Assembly (NCBI GenBank): GCA_015179125.1
Contig: WHVA01000226.1
Span: 1-64,000, forward strand
DNA length: 64,000 nucleotides
Direction: 5' to 3'
DNA from: Gautieria morchelliformis
Lineage: Eukaryota; Basidiomycota; Agaricomycetes; Gomphales; Gomphaceae
This document shows positions 10,349 through 22,493 of this stretch, in pieces. Below the pieces are notes generated by a model. It did not search any database and was not told where the DNA came from. It was given only the letters and a program-made list of their open reading frames with translations. A program made the position numbers and the translations under genes. Each line of letters begins with the position of its first letter. Positions within the stretch are counted from its first letter, which is position 1.

Positions 10349-10998
10349 CTAGTAGACATATCCCAAGATCTTCCCACCGACGTTTTTCCGCCTAGCTTCC
10401 TCGTGGTCCAGAATACCAGACGACGTGGTCTAGAAAAGTCCAGTTCAGTGAGGGCGCTCATCGCGTGGTCGGTACATCTGCATAAGACAGTAGGAAACAT
10501 AGGAGAAAAGCCTCACCAATATGATAATACCGAACCCACGAGCGGGAAGGAGTAAGTTGACCCAAGATTCAATCTGTGTGACTTGGACATTGAATCGAGG
10601 AGAGATTACCCCTGTTTTGTTCAGACGGCCATTGAGCTGCACGACGATTTTACCCGACCGGTGATCATCAATTATTTCGAATTCGCCAATATAACCTAAC
10701 AGGGCATAAGTCAGTAAAACTTAGCTAGACCGCATTCAACCAACTAGAACACTTACCATGCCTCTGCATGACACTCAGGAACTTGACTACTACTTTGGAT
10801 GAAGGGCGAATTAGCACCTGTCGTTTACCGCGACGCTCGGCATTGACGATATTGTTCTGAAGTCAAGTCATCAGATTGGACACCAGAACGAGTTACAATT
10901 CCACGCACAAGACAGTCGTTCTGTACACCGCGACCGTCAGTCATGAGACCATACTGTGTGGATGAAAGCTCACTAACAAGGACAGATACGCGAACCAT
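10349..10998 (-). CDS. RPS22: 40S ribosomal protein uS8 (RPS22/S15a)
   Basis: Five exons: 10998-10978, 10920-10909, 10856-10757, 10695-10517, 10429-10349, all with GT-AG introns. They join in frame to 130 aa, the usual length of uS8. Recognisable conserved blocks are [67 protein letters not shown] and the terminus GGKILGYVY. It is a component of the small-subunit head/platform that binds 18S rRNA. Exon 2 is only 12 nt. The gene is head-to-head with RPS17 across 235 bp, suggesting shared regulation of two ribosomal-protein genes. It appears intact. Confidence 0.95.
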
Positions 10999-11233
10999 GA
11001 CAGAAGTTTATGCGGATAAACTGGTGTGAGACGAGATGATCTGCAATGCAAAAATGTAGCCCAAGAATGAGTGTCGCGTTATGGAAAACGCGAGTCAAAC
11101 GAGCTAGGACCTTTTGTTTTGAGGAGTAAGTACGGGCCCAAAAAGACTTGTGCTGACGTAAACTTTACAGTTGGAGATTAAGGTTCCGCTCTGGTCACCA
11201 AGCGTTCCTCTACTAAACCTATACTACAGCACT
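10999..11233. promoter_or_regulatory. Bidirectional promoter between RPS22 and RPS17
   Basis: The 235 bp between the two divergent start codons must hold both promoters. A CRE-like TGACGTAA near 11154 and a TTATGGAAAA near 11079 are visible, but no motif is strong enough to assign. The bidirectional role is inferred from gene arrangement. Confidence 0.55.
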
Positions 11234-11895
11234 ATGGTGAGAGAGTCGAGGCTGCGCACTTGGAGGAGCCTGATGTTTTATTTTCTAGGGACGCGTTCGT
11301 ACTAAGACCACCAAGAGGGCTTCACGGGTCCTCATCGAAAAATAGTCAGTTGCTCTCATACTCTCCATTGCTCTCCACGCAACTCAGATTCTCCCCAAGC
11401 TATCCCCGTTTGACGTTGGACTTCCACACCAACAAGCGAATAATCGATGAAGTCGTGCGTCTCGCTACTTCTCGTTTCTTAGGTACCTGTTTACCCATGC
11501 GACCATCCAGGCGATCGTTCCGTCGAAACGGCTTCGTAACAAAATTGCAGGTTTCACAACGCATCTTATGAAGCGCATTCAGCGCGGCCCTGTTCGCGGC
11601 ATTTCTTTCAAACTCCAAGAAGAGGAGCGGGAACGCAAGGACAACTACGTCCCCGAAGTGTCTGCCCTTGACACCAGTGTTGCTGGACTGGAAGTCGATC
11701 CTGACACTAAGGTAAATACAGTCTATCTGCATCTATGTTCATGATATTGAATCTGCTTAGGAACTACTCCACGCCTTAAACTTTGACTCAATCAACGTGA
11801 ATGTCGTTGCCCCTGTAGCAGCAGCTGCGTATGTCCCACGCGGCCGCCCTGGCGAAGGTCGCGAGAGGAGGACTGTTCCTGGGGCGGGTCGGTGA
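11234..11895 (+). CDS. RPS17: 40S ribosomal protein eS17 (RPS17)
   Basis: Five coding exons: 11234-11236, 11289-11344, 11400-11454, 11511-11711, 11761-11895. They join in frame to 149 aa. Conserved blocks seen are [66 protein letters not shown] and [12 protein letters not shown]. The C-terminus is Ala/Gly/Arg-rich. The first coding exon is the start codon alone (ATG followed by the donor GTGAGA). It is a small-subunit structural protein, divergent from RPS22, and looks intact. Confidence 0.95.
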
Positions 11896-12337
11896 GCAGT
11901 TGAGGCTCCTGTTTGCCCAGGGACGCGACTCTACGCACAAAGTGGTTAGTACGGATGTGTGCATATTTTATGGCTCATGCCTCCAAAATCTATGTGCCAT
12001 GTAGCTCATTGACAGTGATACATTAATTGGTCACACGTAGGCCGATTCATTGCTCACACGGCCGGTACAGGGCACTATCTCAACAACTGCGTCCTCGCGC
12101 TGTGACAGGGTGCTCGGAAGCCACTGTTCAATATCCAACAAGTGCATTGGTCGCGATTATGTTATGTAAGGCAACTGTTTACAGTAAGCCGTACTCGACG
12201 GCCATGACCTCGCTGTAATTATTAAGTAAGTATACAAGATTTTCCGAAAGAACCTTAGGGTATGCAATTGGAGCGAATGCGCGCGTAACAATAGGCAAAG
12301 CTACATTATGTAAGCGCTCCAGAAGAATACTGACCGT
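11896..12337. other. Intergenic, RPS17 3' UTR and helicase promoter
   Basis: No ORF with recognisable content. It should contain the terminator of RPS17 and the promoter of the helicase gene. Confidence 0.5.
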
Positions 12338-15300
12338 ATGACTACAGCCTCAGAGTCAGATCTAAAGCTCTTCATAGCATGCCAGCTTCTCCTTCTATCC
12401 CGAGAGAAAGATGCAGAAGTCGAACGAACTTCGCTCCTTATTTCAAACTGCAGCCACAAACTCCTTGAGCAAAGAGGACTCGCACTTGGTGGTCTGGGTG
12501 TAGCATCTGTGGCAATCGGGCTGGGAGGGAGAAGGTGACACTCATTATTTGATCTTGACACGAGTCCTTACTCCGACGATGAATGCTTGACAATAACAAA
12601 CTTATGCTAATTCGTCGTGTGATTAGTCTCATTGAGCTCGAACGACCAAGCGCGTATCATACAACAACTGTGTTTCCACCCCACACATTGAGGTATACCA
12701 ATCTACTCGTGCTGAATTGAATACTTCTCACGCACGCATGGCGCACAATCGCAGACCTGGGGATCTTGCTCGGATTGACGAATATTCGTCCAACAGTTCC
12801 GCTACGAAGAAATCAGGGACCAAGCCAGCGAACGAACCTGGGCGATCCTTTAACGGTGTCGTGTACAAGGCGGGTTGAGATAATCCAGCAAATGAAGAGC
12901 TACCCCTGACTGTAGTAGCAGGTCTCTGACGTGCGTATAGTGCTCGCTGTGGATTCCTCTTCCGGGAACGAAGAATTAGATGTACCAGAAAGATGTACGA
13001 TGTACGGATTCAATCGGTCATGCTTGTCTTGCGCGTTCAACTCATCATTTATGGTGATTAAGAGTCAAACTGGCGAACACAGTGACCCACGACCGGCAAG
13101 TGGTATCCTTCTTTGTTCCTCATAGCACTCCTTATCCTGTACAGCATGCAACGAGCTATAGAGCAACTTCAACGTCTCCTGCTTCCTAACGAGGGCTTTT
13201 CCTCGTCGACTGGCACGATATCCTCGCCGTCCAATAATGGACCTAATTCCCTTCATAGAGTCTTATTGGGTCTATCCAGGCCAACGCCGCCCCCCTCTGC
13301 TTCTCCAACCACGTTGAATCGTTTCTTCGATTCTTCGTTGAACGCCTCTCAGGTTGCTGCTGTCGAATTTTGCCTTAACGCGCCAGAAGTGGCTTGCATT
13401 CACGGACCACCTGGTACGGGAAAAACACGAGTTTTAGTGGAGGTCATCAGGCAGATGGTGTATTCTTCTGCTATTCCAAATGGTCAGGCACCAATAGGAC
13501 AAGTCACTTGTAAAACACCTCTGAAAATCCTCGTATGCGGGTCTTCCAACTTGGCCGTTGACAATCTTCTCGAACGACTCTCTTCACCCACACCATTGCC
13601 TACTAAACCACCAGCTAATATATCGTCTACTGCAAAGGACGAGGCTCTGTCCACTGCAGTGGCACATTATCCGCCAATTGCACTGACTCGTCTTGGGCAC
13701 CCCGCTAGAGTGATGTCGTCGCTACAGTCAAGAACATTAGAGTAAGGATACAACCTGTGTGTGCCTTACCGTACATGCTGATCAACCCCAATCGTCGTGC
13801 CTATCTTTCTCTGTAGTGCGCAAGCTCAAACAAGTGAAGAAGCCGCTCTCGTGAAGGACGTAAAAGCAGACTTAGAGGAGATACTAGGCTCCTTGAGTGG
13901 CAAAGGCGTTAAAGGCTCTTCCAATAATACCAGCTTTAAAGGGGCTGGTCGAGGTGCAAGACCAGGCGCAAGGTCTAAAGGTGGTGACGTTGGAAGAATT
14001 GGAGCCAAGAAGGGACAGCGACTAAGGGGGGAAGCGAGGAAGGCGGCTTGGCAGAACGTTAAAGAGCTTCGAAAGGAGTAAGTAAACACTGACGTTTCTC
14101 ATTGTGAGGTTCATCACATCCTTTACAGGTACCGCAAGCGTGAAGAGGGCGTCGTTAAGTCAGTCCTCTCCCGAGCTCAGGTAGTCTGTGGTCATTTCGT
14201 GAATAACGTGGTTCTGAAAGATTCAACTTAGGTGGTTCTGGCGACATGTCATGGGGCTAGCTCTCGACAATTACAGAACATGGAGTTTGACGTCGTTGTC
14301 ATAGATGAAGCTACGCAAGCAATAGAAGCTGTACGTCCGTCTGTCTACCTGATACGATGGCATAGTGCAGGGAATCAATCCGTTGGCCTCTCTCTAATCA
14401 GTTGTGACTGATTCCTTAAATAGGTTTGTTGGATTCCAGTCTTGAAGGCAAAGAAGCTTATCCTTGCCGGCGACCCCATGCAATTGGGACCGACCATTAT
14501 TTCCGATGGCAATCGCAGACATGCCAAGCATACCAAAGTAACACAAAAAATGCCTGAAAAGTCGACGTCTAACGCTAGGAAAAGCACGCTCAAGACTGAG
14601 TCTGTAGTACAGGTTTGCCAGTCAGTAGGCACAATGGCGATCGTGGGTGAAAGTGGGGAGACAGATAACTCCTCAGTCGCCGATTCATCTTCGGAAACGG
14701 AAAGTGAAACGCAAGCTGACGTCCCAGCTAAGGTTACGAGGGAACAAGCTGAGGCCAAGTCAACGAGTCGCTCCCTCTTACGACCACCAAAGAGCTTGGC
14801 AACGACAATGTTTGATAGACTGGAAACCATGTACGGTGGCGCGGTTAAACGTATGCTGGACGTCCAATATCGGTGTGCATCCTTATGTGAACTACAGTAA
14901 TAGGTATATCTGCTCACTAGCATTCATTGACACAGGATGAATACGAAAATATCAAACTTCCCTTCCAAAATTCTCTACCACTCACGTCTGACCTCACATA
15001 CCACTAATGCGTCCCGGCTTCTATCTCATCTGCCTGGAGTCAGTCAAGAAGAGGAATACGAGGATGTTGTGGGAACAGGCAGTGAGGTTATCTTCTGGGA
15101 TACCGCGGGCGCGGAGTTCTGGGAACGCAGTGGGAATGATGGAGAAGACGTCAATCTCAGGACCTCGAGTGACGACGGGGGAAGCTTATGCAACGAGAAC
15201 GAGGCTGAGGTCGTGAAACGCTGGGTACACCGATTGGTGAGCGATCACTTGATGACCGTTAAGACCTTGTCCTTATAAGTATATCTAGATGGCAGCTGGT

Positions 15301-15889
15301 GTGCAACCCTCCCAAATCGCAATTATCACGCCGTGAGTCCCCATGGATGCATTCGTTTGACATTGACAATGTGTGCCGTAAAGCTATCAAGCACAGTCTC
15401 AAATACTCTCCACCATGCTGCCTGAACCGGGACTAGAAATAGGAACCGCTGACGGCATGCAAGGCCGCGAAAATGAGGCTGTTGTACTCAGTCTTGTTCG
15501 AAGTAACCCCCAGGTATTTTGATCCCGTATTAATCGGTAGCCATTAACCCAGAGCACAGGGAGAAGTAGGATTTCTGAAAGAAAGGCGGCGTCTTAATGG
15601 TCAGTCTTAATTTCTATCTCGGCCAGCGTCTTGATTCATCGTTCTATCCGGTTTCACATTCTCTGCCGTAGTGGCCATGACGCGGGCCAAAAGACATCTG
15701 GTGCGTGTTTTCTCGATCGTGAATAATTGCTACCGACCTAAAGTTCACTGCTTTCGGTCACTCGTCATTGCCCGATAGTGTGTGGTGGGTGATTCATCGA
15801 CAATTCGCCGAGGCGGTGGGAAATACCTCAAAAGCTGGATGAATTGGCTGGAAAGAGAAGCGGACGTCAGGTTTGCGGGCGACATATAA
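12338..15889 (+). CDS. HCS1: Hcs1/IGHMBP2-type superfamily 1 (Upf1-like) DNA/RNA helicase
   Basis: Sixteen exons join in frame to 867 aa: 12338-12534, 12627-12692, 12755-12869, 12922-13001, 13063-13095, 13145-13741, 13817-14077, 14129-14180, 14232-14330, 14424-14872, 14936-15236, 15289-15332, 15384-15513, 15560-15599, 15672-15700, 15779-15889. Helicase motifs in order: Walker A GPPGTGKT (~251-258), DEATQ (~492), GDPMQLGP (~516), LDVQYRM (~645, formed across an intron), GTADGMQGRE (~785) and RRLNVAMTRAKRHL (~817). The N-terminus matches the family (KDAEVER..., LIELERPSAYHTT). A Ser/Glu-rich insert of ~100 residues lies between motifs III and IV. It ends soon after motif VI, so it lacks the R3H and AN1 zinc finger of vertebrate IGHMBP2 and resembles yeast Hcs1 (ATP-dependent helicase copurified with Pol alpha). 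Introns 3 and 5 use GC donors. Confidence 0.9.
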
Positions 15890-15934
15890 TGTTTAGATGA
15901 CACAGACATGAAGAGAATTGATCTCCAAACCCTG

Positions 15935-18900
15935 TCAAGGAGCGTCTTCTGCCTGTATAATCTCCTCCTCTGGATCCTCACTATCTAAAAAACTTTGTTC
16001 TATGGCCGGCAAGTATCGATTTAACTTCCACAGATTGCCAATCGAGACTGTGACATGATCGAATGCGATTGCAATGGTTGGGTCTGTAGCATCCGCAGGT
16101 GCAGATGTCATCTGTGGTGTTTTGGGGAAGCGAGTAGAGAAATGAGTGAGCAGCACATTTTTCGCTTTCATTCTGGTCTGGTGGGTTAGCTAACCATGCA
16201 AGCTCACGGGGGAATTACATGCCGCTTTGCTATATCAATGGCCTGTCCAATAGTACTGTGAGCCTTGAGTGCGGCTGCTTCCGCCTGATCGTCACCCAAG
16301 GTCGCTTCATGGATCAATAAAGTAGCATTGTACCCCGCACGGACAAGATTTTCTGTTGGCTGAGTGTCCCCAGAATACCTGCGTGACAGTGGGGCGTTGT
16401 AAACCACATGGCAAGTCGAATACCAGGGTGCTCACACGATGCTCCAACCATCCCGATGTTTTAAGACTAGTCCGTAACAGCGGCCACGATGCCGTACCTC
16501 GACAGTCACAATGGACACCAGGCCCAGGTTGGATTGCAAGTCGCGGATGGCGTTTAGAGAGCTTGACTCCAAGATCACACCAAATTCCATGATGCATCAT
16601 CAAAATGGCTCACCTCTGTGCTCGCACATCATCAATGTCATCTGCTGATTTGCTGCGTGCTGGGTTTGATCTCCAGCGCCGGTGCACACTCTCCGAGTAT
16701 ATTAATCGCACGCCAGTGGTTGGGTCGTTGAGACCTAAATCCTCTAAGTCGCTGTACTCCTGGATGTACGACAAAGTGCCATGGTTGGCGATGAGGTAAA
16801 TAGGCGAATCACAGGGCGGATCCAGCTGCTCTCAACTGCGTCAGGTAACGAAAGGAGTAATATGCCTAGCCCTACCTTTCTTCTTTGAGCAAGTAATTTG
16901 GACAACCCTATGTGATGATCTCCGTGGATGTGCGAGATGAAGATGCAACTCAAACCACGTAATATAGACGATGTCTCCTCTCCAAAATGCCGACGAAGCT
17001 GCCCCACAGTGCCCTCGCCGCAGTCAAGCAGAATGCTTCCTGAACCAGGTATTTGAACTAGTATCGAACTGACTGTACCGCATCGTCTTAAAAGTGTATT
17101 GCTCTCGAAAGTATAGGCTCACCGTTCCGATATTTGGACGGCATGGCGCTACTAGTTCCCAGGGGTGTCACTCTGACATCATCTCCGGGCTGGGGAACTC
17201 TGCTACTGCTATCCCTGGCGACTGTCTGGCGCGCCTCATGGAAAGTTTCTATAGTTTTCGGCTTCAAAAGTGATGACACATTCCGATCACCTCCTTTCTG
17301 GATAGCTGGATGAAATAAATCGATGCCATCGTCGTCCGCGGGGAGAACAGGCGCCTTTGCCGGTTTCATTGCCACAAAATGATCGTGTCTAATGGCATGC
17401 AGGTCCTCTAGCCCGGTTCGGAAACTTGAAAAGGAAGGAACATATGTAATCAAACACTCACTATGGTTCAATAGTTCGGCCGAAGGTGGTGTGGGCAAAC
17501 ATTTAGGGACACGGAATATATCGGAATCCAGGTGCGAGAGACGTAGTTGGGCATACGCTGATGACGTGAACGTAATCCGGTCAGGTGTCAAGCCTTTCCC
17601 CGCAACAAGATGCTGTAGTTTAGTGAGTCGATCACCAAGGGACGTCTGTCTGGGAATCACGAACATGCACTTTGTCCCCGAAGGTCTCCAACCAACGACG
17701 ATAACAGAGGTCATCAAGAACCTCGGGCGCTACAAGATGAAACATACAATGTACCGGATATTCACCTCCATGTTGAAAGCGTGAAAATACTTCCGAGCCC
17801 GTAAGACTAGGAATATATTCCGTCGAAGGGCAATCAATAAATATCATGGCCTTGAAAAGTCTAAGCAAACCGGTGAGAAAGTGTATAACTCAAGGAAACG
17901 TACATCCGGCTGGGGAGCAGGCCCAAGGACCATGTCGGGAGTAATGGTTTTCCCTTCAGCTGTCACAATGGTTTCTCCCTTAGCGAGGCGTCCACGGAGG
18001 GGTCCATTTTTCAGCCCAAGCGCTTGGGCTTTGACAGTATCGAACTTTCCTCGTCCCCTGGCTCCGACAACGATGTAGCTTAAGGTATACTGCTTACGAG
18101 TCAAACGCGGAAGAGGTTTGTTCAGCTGGGTCATGGTGACCGAATCGCGGCGACCACGAGGCTCGAATGCTGCTGATGCCGACGCATCTCCGTTCGAAGT
18201 TGCAATTGCCGACTTCCCAGGGAAAATGTGCTGAACAACAAGCCGGCGCCACAGAGCCGCGTTCTCGCCAGTAAGCTCTGAGGGACAGACTGTTGGAGAG
18301 TTCCACAAGGCTGCCCCAGGCGTGGATTCAACAAGTGACGGCCGGCTATCGTCAAGATCGTCAGAATCCAACTTTTTCCTCTTGCTCGGATGCATGGATG
18401 AGGCAACATCAGATGCATGTTTGCGCTTCAAACATTCAAGGTGATTTGAAGCTGGGAGTGCGCCATCGACTTCGGGGTAACTGGGTACTGCAAACACAGA
18501 AAGGTTTTCGTCTGAACAGACAGGAGATGACGAGGTTGTCGCGATTTCATGTGATTTGAGAGACAGTGATTCCCTTCAGCATATGATCAGTCGCTTCGCT
18601 GCAAATAATAATAGTACCAAACGGACCTCATAGTGTATAGTCGAGTCGACGCCAAGTAGTGATCTAACCCTGCCGGCCCAAACACGTTGAGAGATGAGAC
18701 CCCGCTATCCGCAACGGTCATGAGGAGTCCTGCATAGGATCTCAGCTTCATCGAAACACAAGAGGCATTGGCAATTACCTGGTAACCCACTGGAACGATC
18801 GCTATCTATACCAGTGGTAAATAGCGCAGTGAATTTTCGAAACCCTTTCTTGCGCTGAAGCAGTGTGCGCGTTGTTCCTTCCCCGCAGTTAAACAGGTAT

Positions 18901-19061
18901 CTCGATGCATTACAGTCGACGAGGATGGACAAGTTGGTGTCCGAAGACTCGGACGAAATGCAGGTCGCAGACCAATGCGACATAGATCGCTTATTATTGT
19001 TCCGGGGCGTAAAAACGTTTCTGCAAGTAAGTTTACTCAGCGGTGCCCTACGAAAGAGCAT
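15935..19061 (-). CDS. TRZ1: Long-form tRNase Z (tRNA 3' endonuclease, ELAC2/Trz1 type)
   Basis: Ten exons join in frame to 889 aa: 19061-18779, 18729-18627, 18573-17904, 17850-17665, 17612-17123, 17072-16876, 16825-16614, 16561-16436, 16378-16219, 16177-15935. The N-terminal non-catalytic half has LFNCGEGTTRTL and the flexible-arm region (GPLRGRLAKGE). The C-terminal half has LLDCGEGTVGQL, the zinc motif SHIHGDHHIGL (~623-633), YSGDTQPTENLV, HEATLGDD and HSTIGQAIDIAKR. It removes 3' trailers from tRNA precursors. The Arg-rich N-terminus (MLFRRAPLSKL...) with a second Met before SHWSATC suggests mitochondrial and nuclear forms. A basic KRKK patch lies near residue 194. Convergent with the helicase: stop codons are 45 bp apart. 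The exon 9/10 junction is the least certain. Confidence 0.93.
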
Positions 19062-19203
19062 AAACTTGAACGAGCTTTTTGACTCTTGCACGAGTCAAGC
19101 ATATGATCACGTGGATTTTCTTACGTAAGTAAAACGTTTAACTAATAGTACATCAATTCAACACTCGATCTGCAGCAATCATACGTCTCGACTCAACTTT
19201 GAC

Positions 19204-20711
19204 CTACGCATTTGAAACCACAATGACCGCCTTCGCCTTGTTATCCCCTTTCTGAACATCTAGAATTGCCTGTCCAGCTTGTTCTAACCCAGAATACACA
19301 TGTTCCCGATGTTTGATTTCCCCACTCGCAACCTTCTGGGGAAACACTTTGTAGAACTCTTGGATCAAATCCGGGTGGTCAGAAACAATGAATCCGTTGA
19401 GAGAAAGACGCTTGGAGATAATTTGCATCGTGTTCTACATTGCAAATGAGCGGTCTGTGCAGACATAGAGATTAGACTTACCTTGATGCCGTACTGTTCG
19501 GCGGCGTTATATCCCGAAATACCACCACAATTGATGACCCTACCAAAGTCATTGAGGGCATTGAGGGCTATATCCAGCGTTTCACCTAGGTAGAACCAGA
19601 CGTCAGCAAGGCACGATCAATCGCGTGAAAGATATGCCTGTAATCACCCCCAACCTTCTCTGTGTTGTCAGTGATTTAGAATGCTGAAGACCAACAACAA
19701 GAACCCACATTGTCCCAGTATATGTCGATACCGTGACCAAGTTCTTCTAGGGCAGTCTTGGTATTTTTTGTCTTATAGTTGAAGGCCACGTCTGCCCCAA
19801 GTTCTTTCGCAAAGGCAACCTTCTCGTCTGACCCTGCGGAGGCGATGACCTTTAGACCTTGAGATTTGGCGATTTGTACGACTGCACTATTGGAAACTTC
19901 AGTGGGACGCGTAAGGCATGAACATATAGGACATACGATCCAACCGGCCCTCCCGCGGTAGACACAAATACCGTTTCCCCCTGAAAGTCGTCATTAAGGT
20001 TGATCTGTGGCCTGCTATATTTATCCACGCTACCTTTTTGGCCTTCGAAAACAGCTTCCACCCAACATATGCAGTCTGACCTAGAGCGTGATTATTAAAC
20101 AAGGGAAAGCCCGGTATTAAATATAATTTACCGGGCATTCCAGCCATGCCAAGGTAAGTGGACCAGGGTAGGCCTTCCTTGTTTTCCAAGACGGTGAGGC
20201 CCGAGACGTTTGTTCTGACTATATAGGCTTGATACTCTGTAGTCAAGAATAAAATCAGCAATATGAAGAGAACAGACTGGAATGTCAGCGTACCTAGCAT
20301 CCCGTAAACATGATCGCCTTGTTTAATTTCGGAGTTCTCAGAGCGCAGAACGAGACCAACGCCAGCGTTCTCTAGCCTAGAAAAAGAAATAAACGGACAA
20401 TGTCCAGAGAAATGACTTGGGATGCTTACGGTGAACCTATGGTGAACGGCGCCTATGGCGGTGGATATCACTAATTAGACAGGCTTCACCACAGAAGGAC
20501 ATACTGAGTAGCTCTGCACAGTGGGAGGACGCATGCGACCACGCTGGTAAGGATCGACGCTGAGGGCAAGGACTTTGATAAGCACGCCGCCATTGAGAGA
20601 TGTTGTGTCGAGATCAATCTTCTGAGTTGTGTCGTATATGGTGGTCTCTCCCGGGACGGGATAGCCCTGAGGATAGCTGTTGAAGAGAACGCGCGGGTTG
20701 ACAACTGCCAT
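19204..20711 (-). CDS. NADP-dependent oxidoreductase, MDR superfamily (alkenal/enone reductase type)
   Basis: Ten exons join in frame to 342 aa: 20711-20505, 20452-20430, 20376-20294, 20236-20132, 20080-20034, 19980-19937, 19886-19709, 19654-19648, 19585-19482, 19434-19204. The N-terminal domain reads VLIKVLALSVDPYQRGRMR. The Rossmann segment reads GETVFVSTAGGPVGSAVVQI, then AKSQGLKVIASAGSDEKV, FAKELGADVAFNYK and DIYWDNVGGETLDIAL. This is the prostaglandin-reductase/leukotriene B4 dehydrogenase-like, zinc-free branch that reduces alpha,beta-unsaturated carbonyls with NADPH. The substrate cannot be told from sequence. Exon 8 is only 7 nt. A TATA box lies 35-44 bp upstream of the ATG. Confidence 0.9.
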
Positions 20712-20745
20712 GGCTGGTACCAAGTCGGTTCACTCTCAGTGGCTA

Positions 20746-20755
20746 CTTATATAAA
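20746..20755 (-). promoter_or_regulatory. TATA box of the oxidoreductase gene
   Basis: On the minus strand the sequence is TTTATATAAG, 35-44 bp upstream of the ATG at 20711. The position is right for a short 5' leader. Confidence 0.6.
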
Positions 20756-22179
20756 TTTGGTGGTTACTAATAAGTATACGGTGGCCGCATGCGGAGGGAG
20801 TGATGAGCCGGCCGGGGTACGCGTAGCCGCAAGACTGGTATTCAGTTGCCAGATGAGAATATCCCCTATTCAGACGTCATCATCGGGTTGCCTGGAACGT
20901 TGCGGACAGCGCGGGGGATGTCGGGCAGGGTGGGCATATCTCCCCCGTACTACCGCCTGCAGCAGGGATCGCACCGACCGCGCTGGCTGGGGACTTGAGC
21001 GGCGCGAGGGACGGCTGATTGAGTAATCTCGAGTCCGCTAAGACTAATTAGGCAAGATTCATTGGTAGCCGATGAGCGGCAACGCGGCGATTCCTGGATC
21101 TGGTGAGGAAGCAGAGACCCTGCCTCGATCGCGGGTGAACGTTGATGTCAGGTGAGCAACCTAAAACCCTCGAGAGCGGAGGGAAACAACACCCAAACGC
21201 TAATAGAGAAGGAATAGGAAGAGGGTAGGAGAATGTCGAGGTCTCAGCATGGTCGCGGTGAAAGGACCTTCGACGCGATTAAACGCGACAGTCACCGCAA
21301 AGCAATCTCATTAATCAGCGTGAACTGCGCATCCAACGTTCCAGGCCGCGATGCCCATGAACTGGGGATTGCGACATGCCTGGCACTCGCTGTAATCTAA
21401 CCCGAAAATTTATCTTCTTCAACCCGGCCATTCGCACGGCGTCCATGGACACATCAATGGACGTGTCCATGCATGGACCGCAACCCTAATTCGTTAGATT
21501 CTACATATCATTGCCATATAGGTCGCTCGGGAACTCGACCGCGTCGTTCCATAACGTCGCGTTCGCTGTGCGTCGCATACACGTCGGCCCATCGCCCATC
21601 GCCCACCACAACAAGCCGCCTTCGGGAAACTTTGATCTCACGGTGGCACATTGCACCGACTCAGATCCCAGTATTATTCTCACATACAACACATTCCCTC
21701 GCGCATCCTTTCCCCTTGCCTTGGCTCATGATAGTATTCCCGAGTTTTGATCTCCTGCTCTCAGTCCAGGAGCAAAGGTTTCCAGACGAGTAGACTAGGT
21801 TTACGATTCCGTCACGCGAAGTCAAGTGGGCATCAGTACTCGAGGGATGGCGGAAACTCGCCAGAGTAGTACGACCGAGCAGGGCTTTGGCGACAGCAGC
21901 TCCGTAATACTAGGAGAGGGGAAACTGTCGAGAGTGGGCGCGTTGCATCATGGCGGTTTAGTGGAGAGCTGGTGAGCAAGGGCAACCCCTGGCCAACAAT
22001 AGGCCGAATGAACGATGGAGAGGACGAATGTCCAGAGACCCACGTGCCTTCAATTTTTGGACCACCATCGTGCTTCGCAAGATTTTTTGTGTATCCTATC
22101 ATTGAAACAAACCAAGTCCGTTGGTTCTCTGGAATTATGGATTATACTGACCGCAACAGATTATCAATTGCAGCATCTG
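20756..22179. other. Unassigned intergenic region
   Basis: No gene recognised on either strand. An imperfect inverted repeat (GTCCATGGACAC at 21441-21452 with GTGTCCATGCATGGAC at 21463-21478) is the only structure noted. The left part should hold upstream sequence of the oxidoreductase gene. Confidence 0.45.
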
Positions 22180-22363
22180 TTGTAAAATCAGTGATACTTG
22201 ACCGATGCCCAATTCCCTTCGTGTCTTTGTGTTTCCACCATCATATGCTACTTGCTCCCTTCATGTCTCTCGTCCCTTCATTCCGTTCGTCATACACAAC
22301 GGACTCAGTAGTATAAGTAGCCTACGTTTGTACGACGACCTCTCAGCTCCTGCTGAAGTCATA
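22180..22363 (+). mobile_element. Putative LTR of truncated Copia element F
   Basis: A short LTR is proposed from TGTTGTAAAATC at 22180 up to the primer-binding site. It has a TATA-like GTATAAGTAGCC at about 22312-22323. The right boundary is fixed by the adjacent PBS; the left boundary is a guess from the TG start. Confidence 0.4.
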
Positions 22364-22376
22364 GGTTATGGGCCCC
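22364..22376 (+). promoter_or_regulatory. Copia primer-binding site (half-tRNA initiator Met)
   Basis: GGTTATGGGCCCC is complementary to the anticodon-loop region of initiator tRNA-Met, as in Drosophila copia, which is primed by a half-tRNA. The same sequence follows the 5' LTR of the complete Copia element at 51594. Confidence 0.7.
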
Positions 22377-22493
22377 GCGCTCTGAGCTATATCCCACATA
22401 CCTCACTGCTTTTGAACAAGCAGACTCTGGCTATTCCGACAAACCGTCGACTACGTATCAAATCCCCTATACCTGCCGTTTCCACACCCAACC

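Noticed and set aside
14860..14940. Helicase motif reading LDVQYRC instead of QYRM
   Set aside because: The Cys codon is the start of an intron (GTGTGC...ACAG); splicing to 14936 restores QYRM.
17612..17665. Apparent frameshift in tRNase Z between GDKVH and the LVAGKGLTPDRITFTS part
   Set aside because: A 52-nt intron (GTTCGT...CTACAG, 17664-17613) joins VH to HLVAGKG in frame and gives the conserved sequence, so no mutation is needed.
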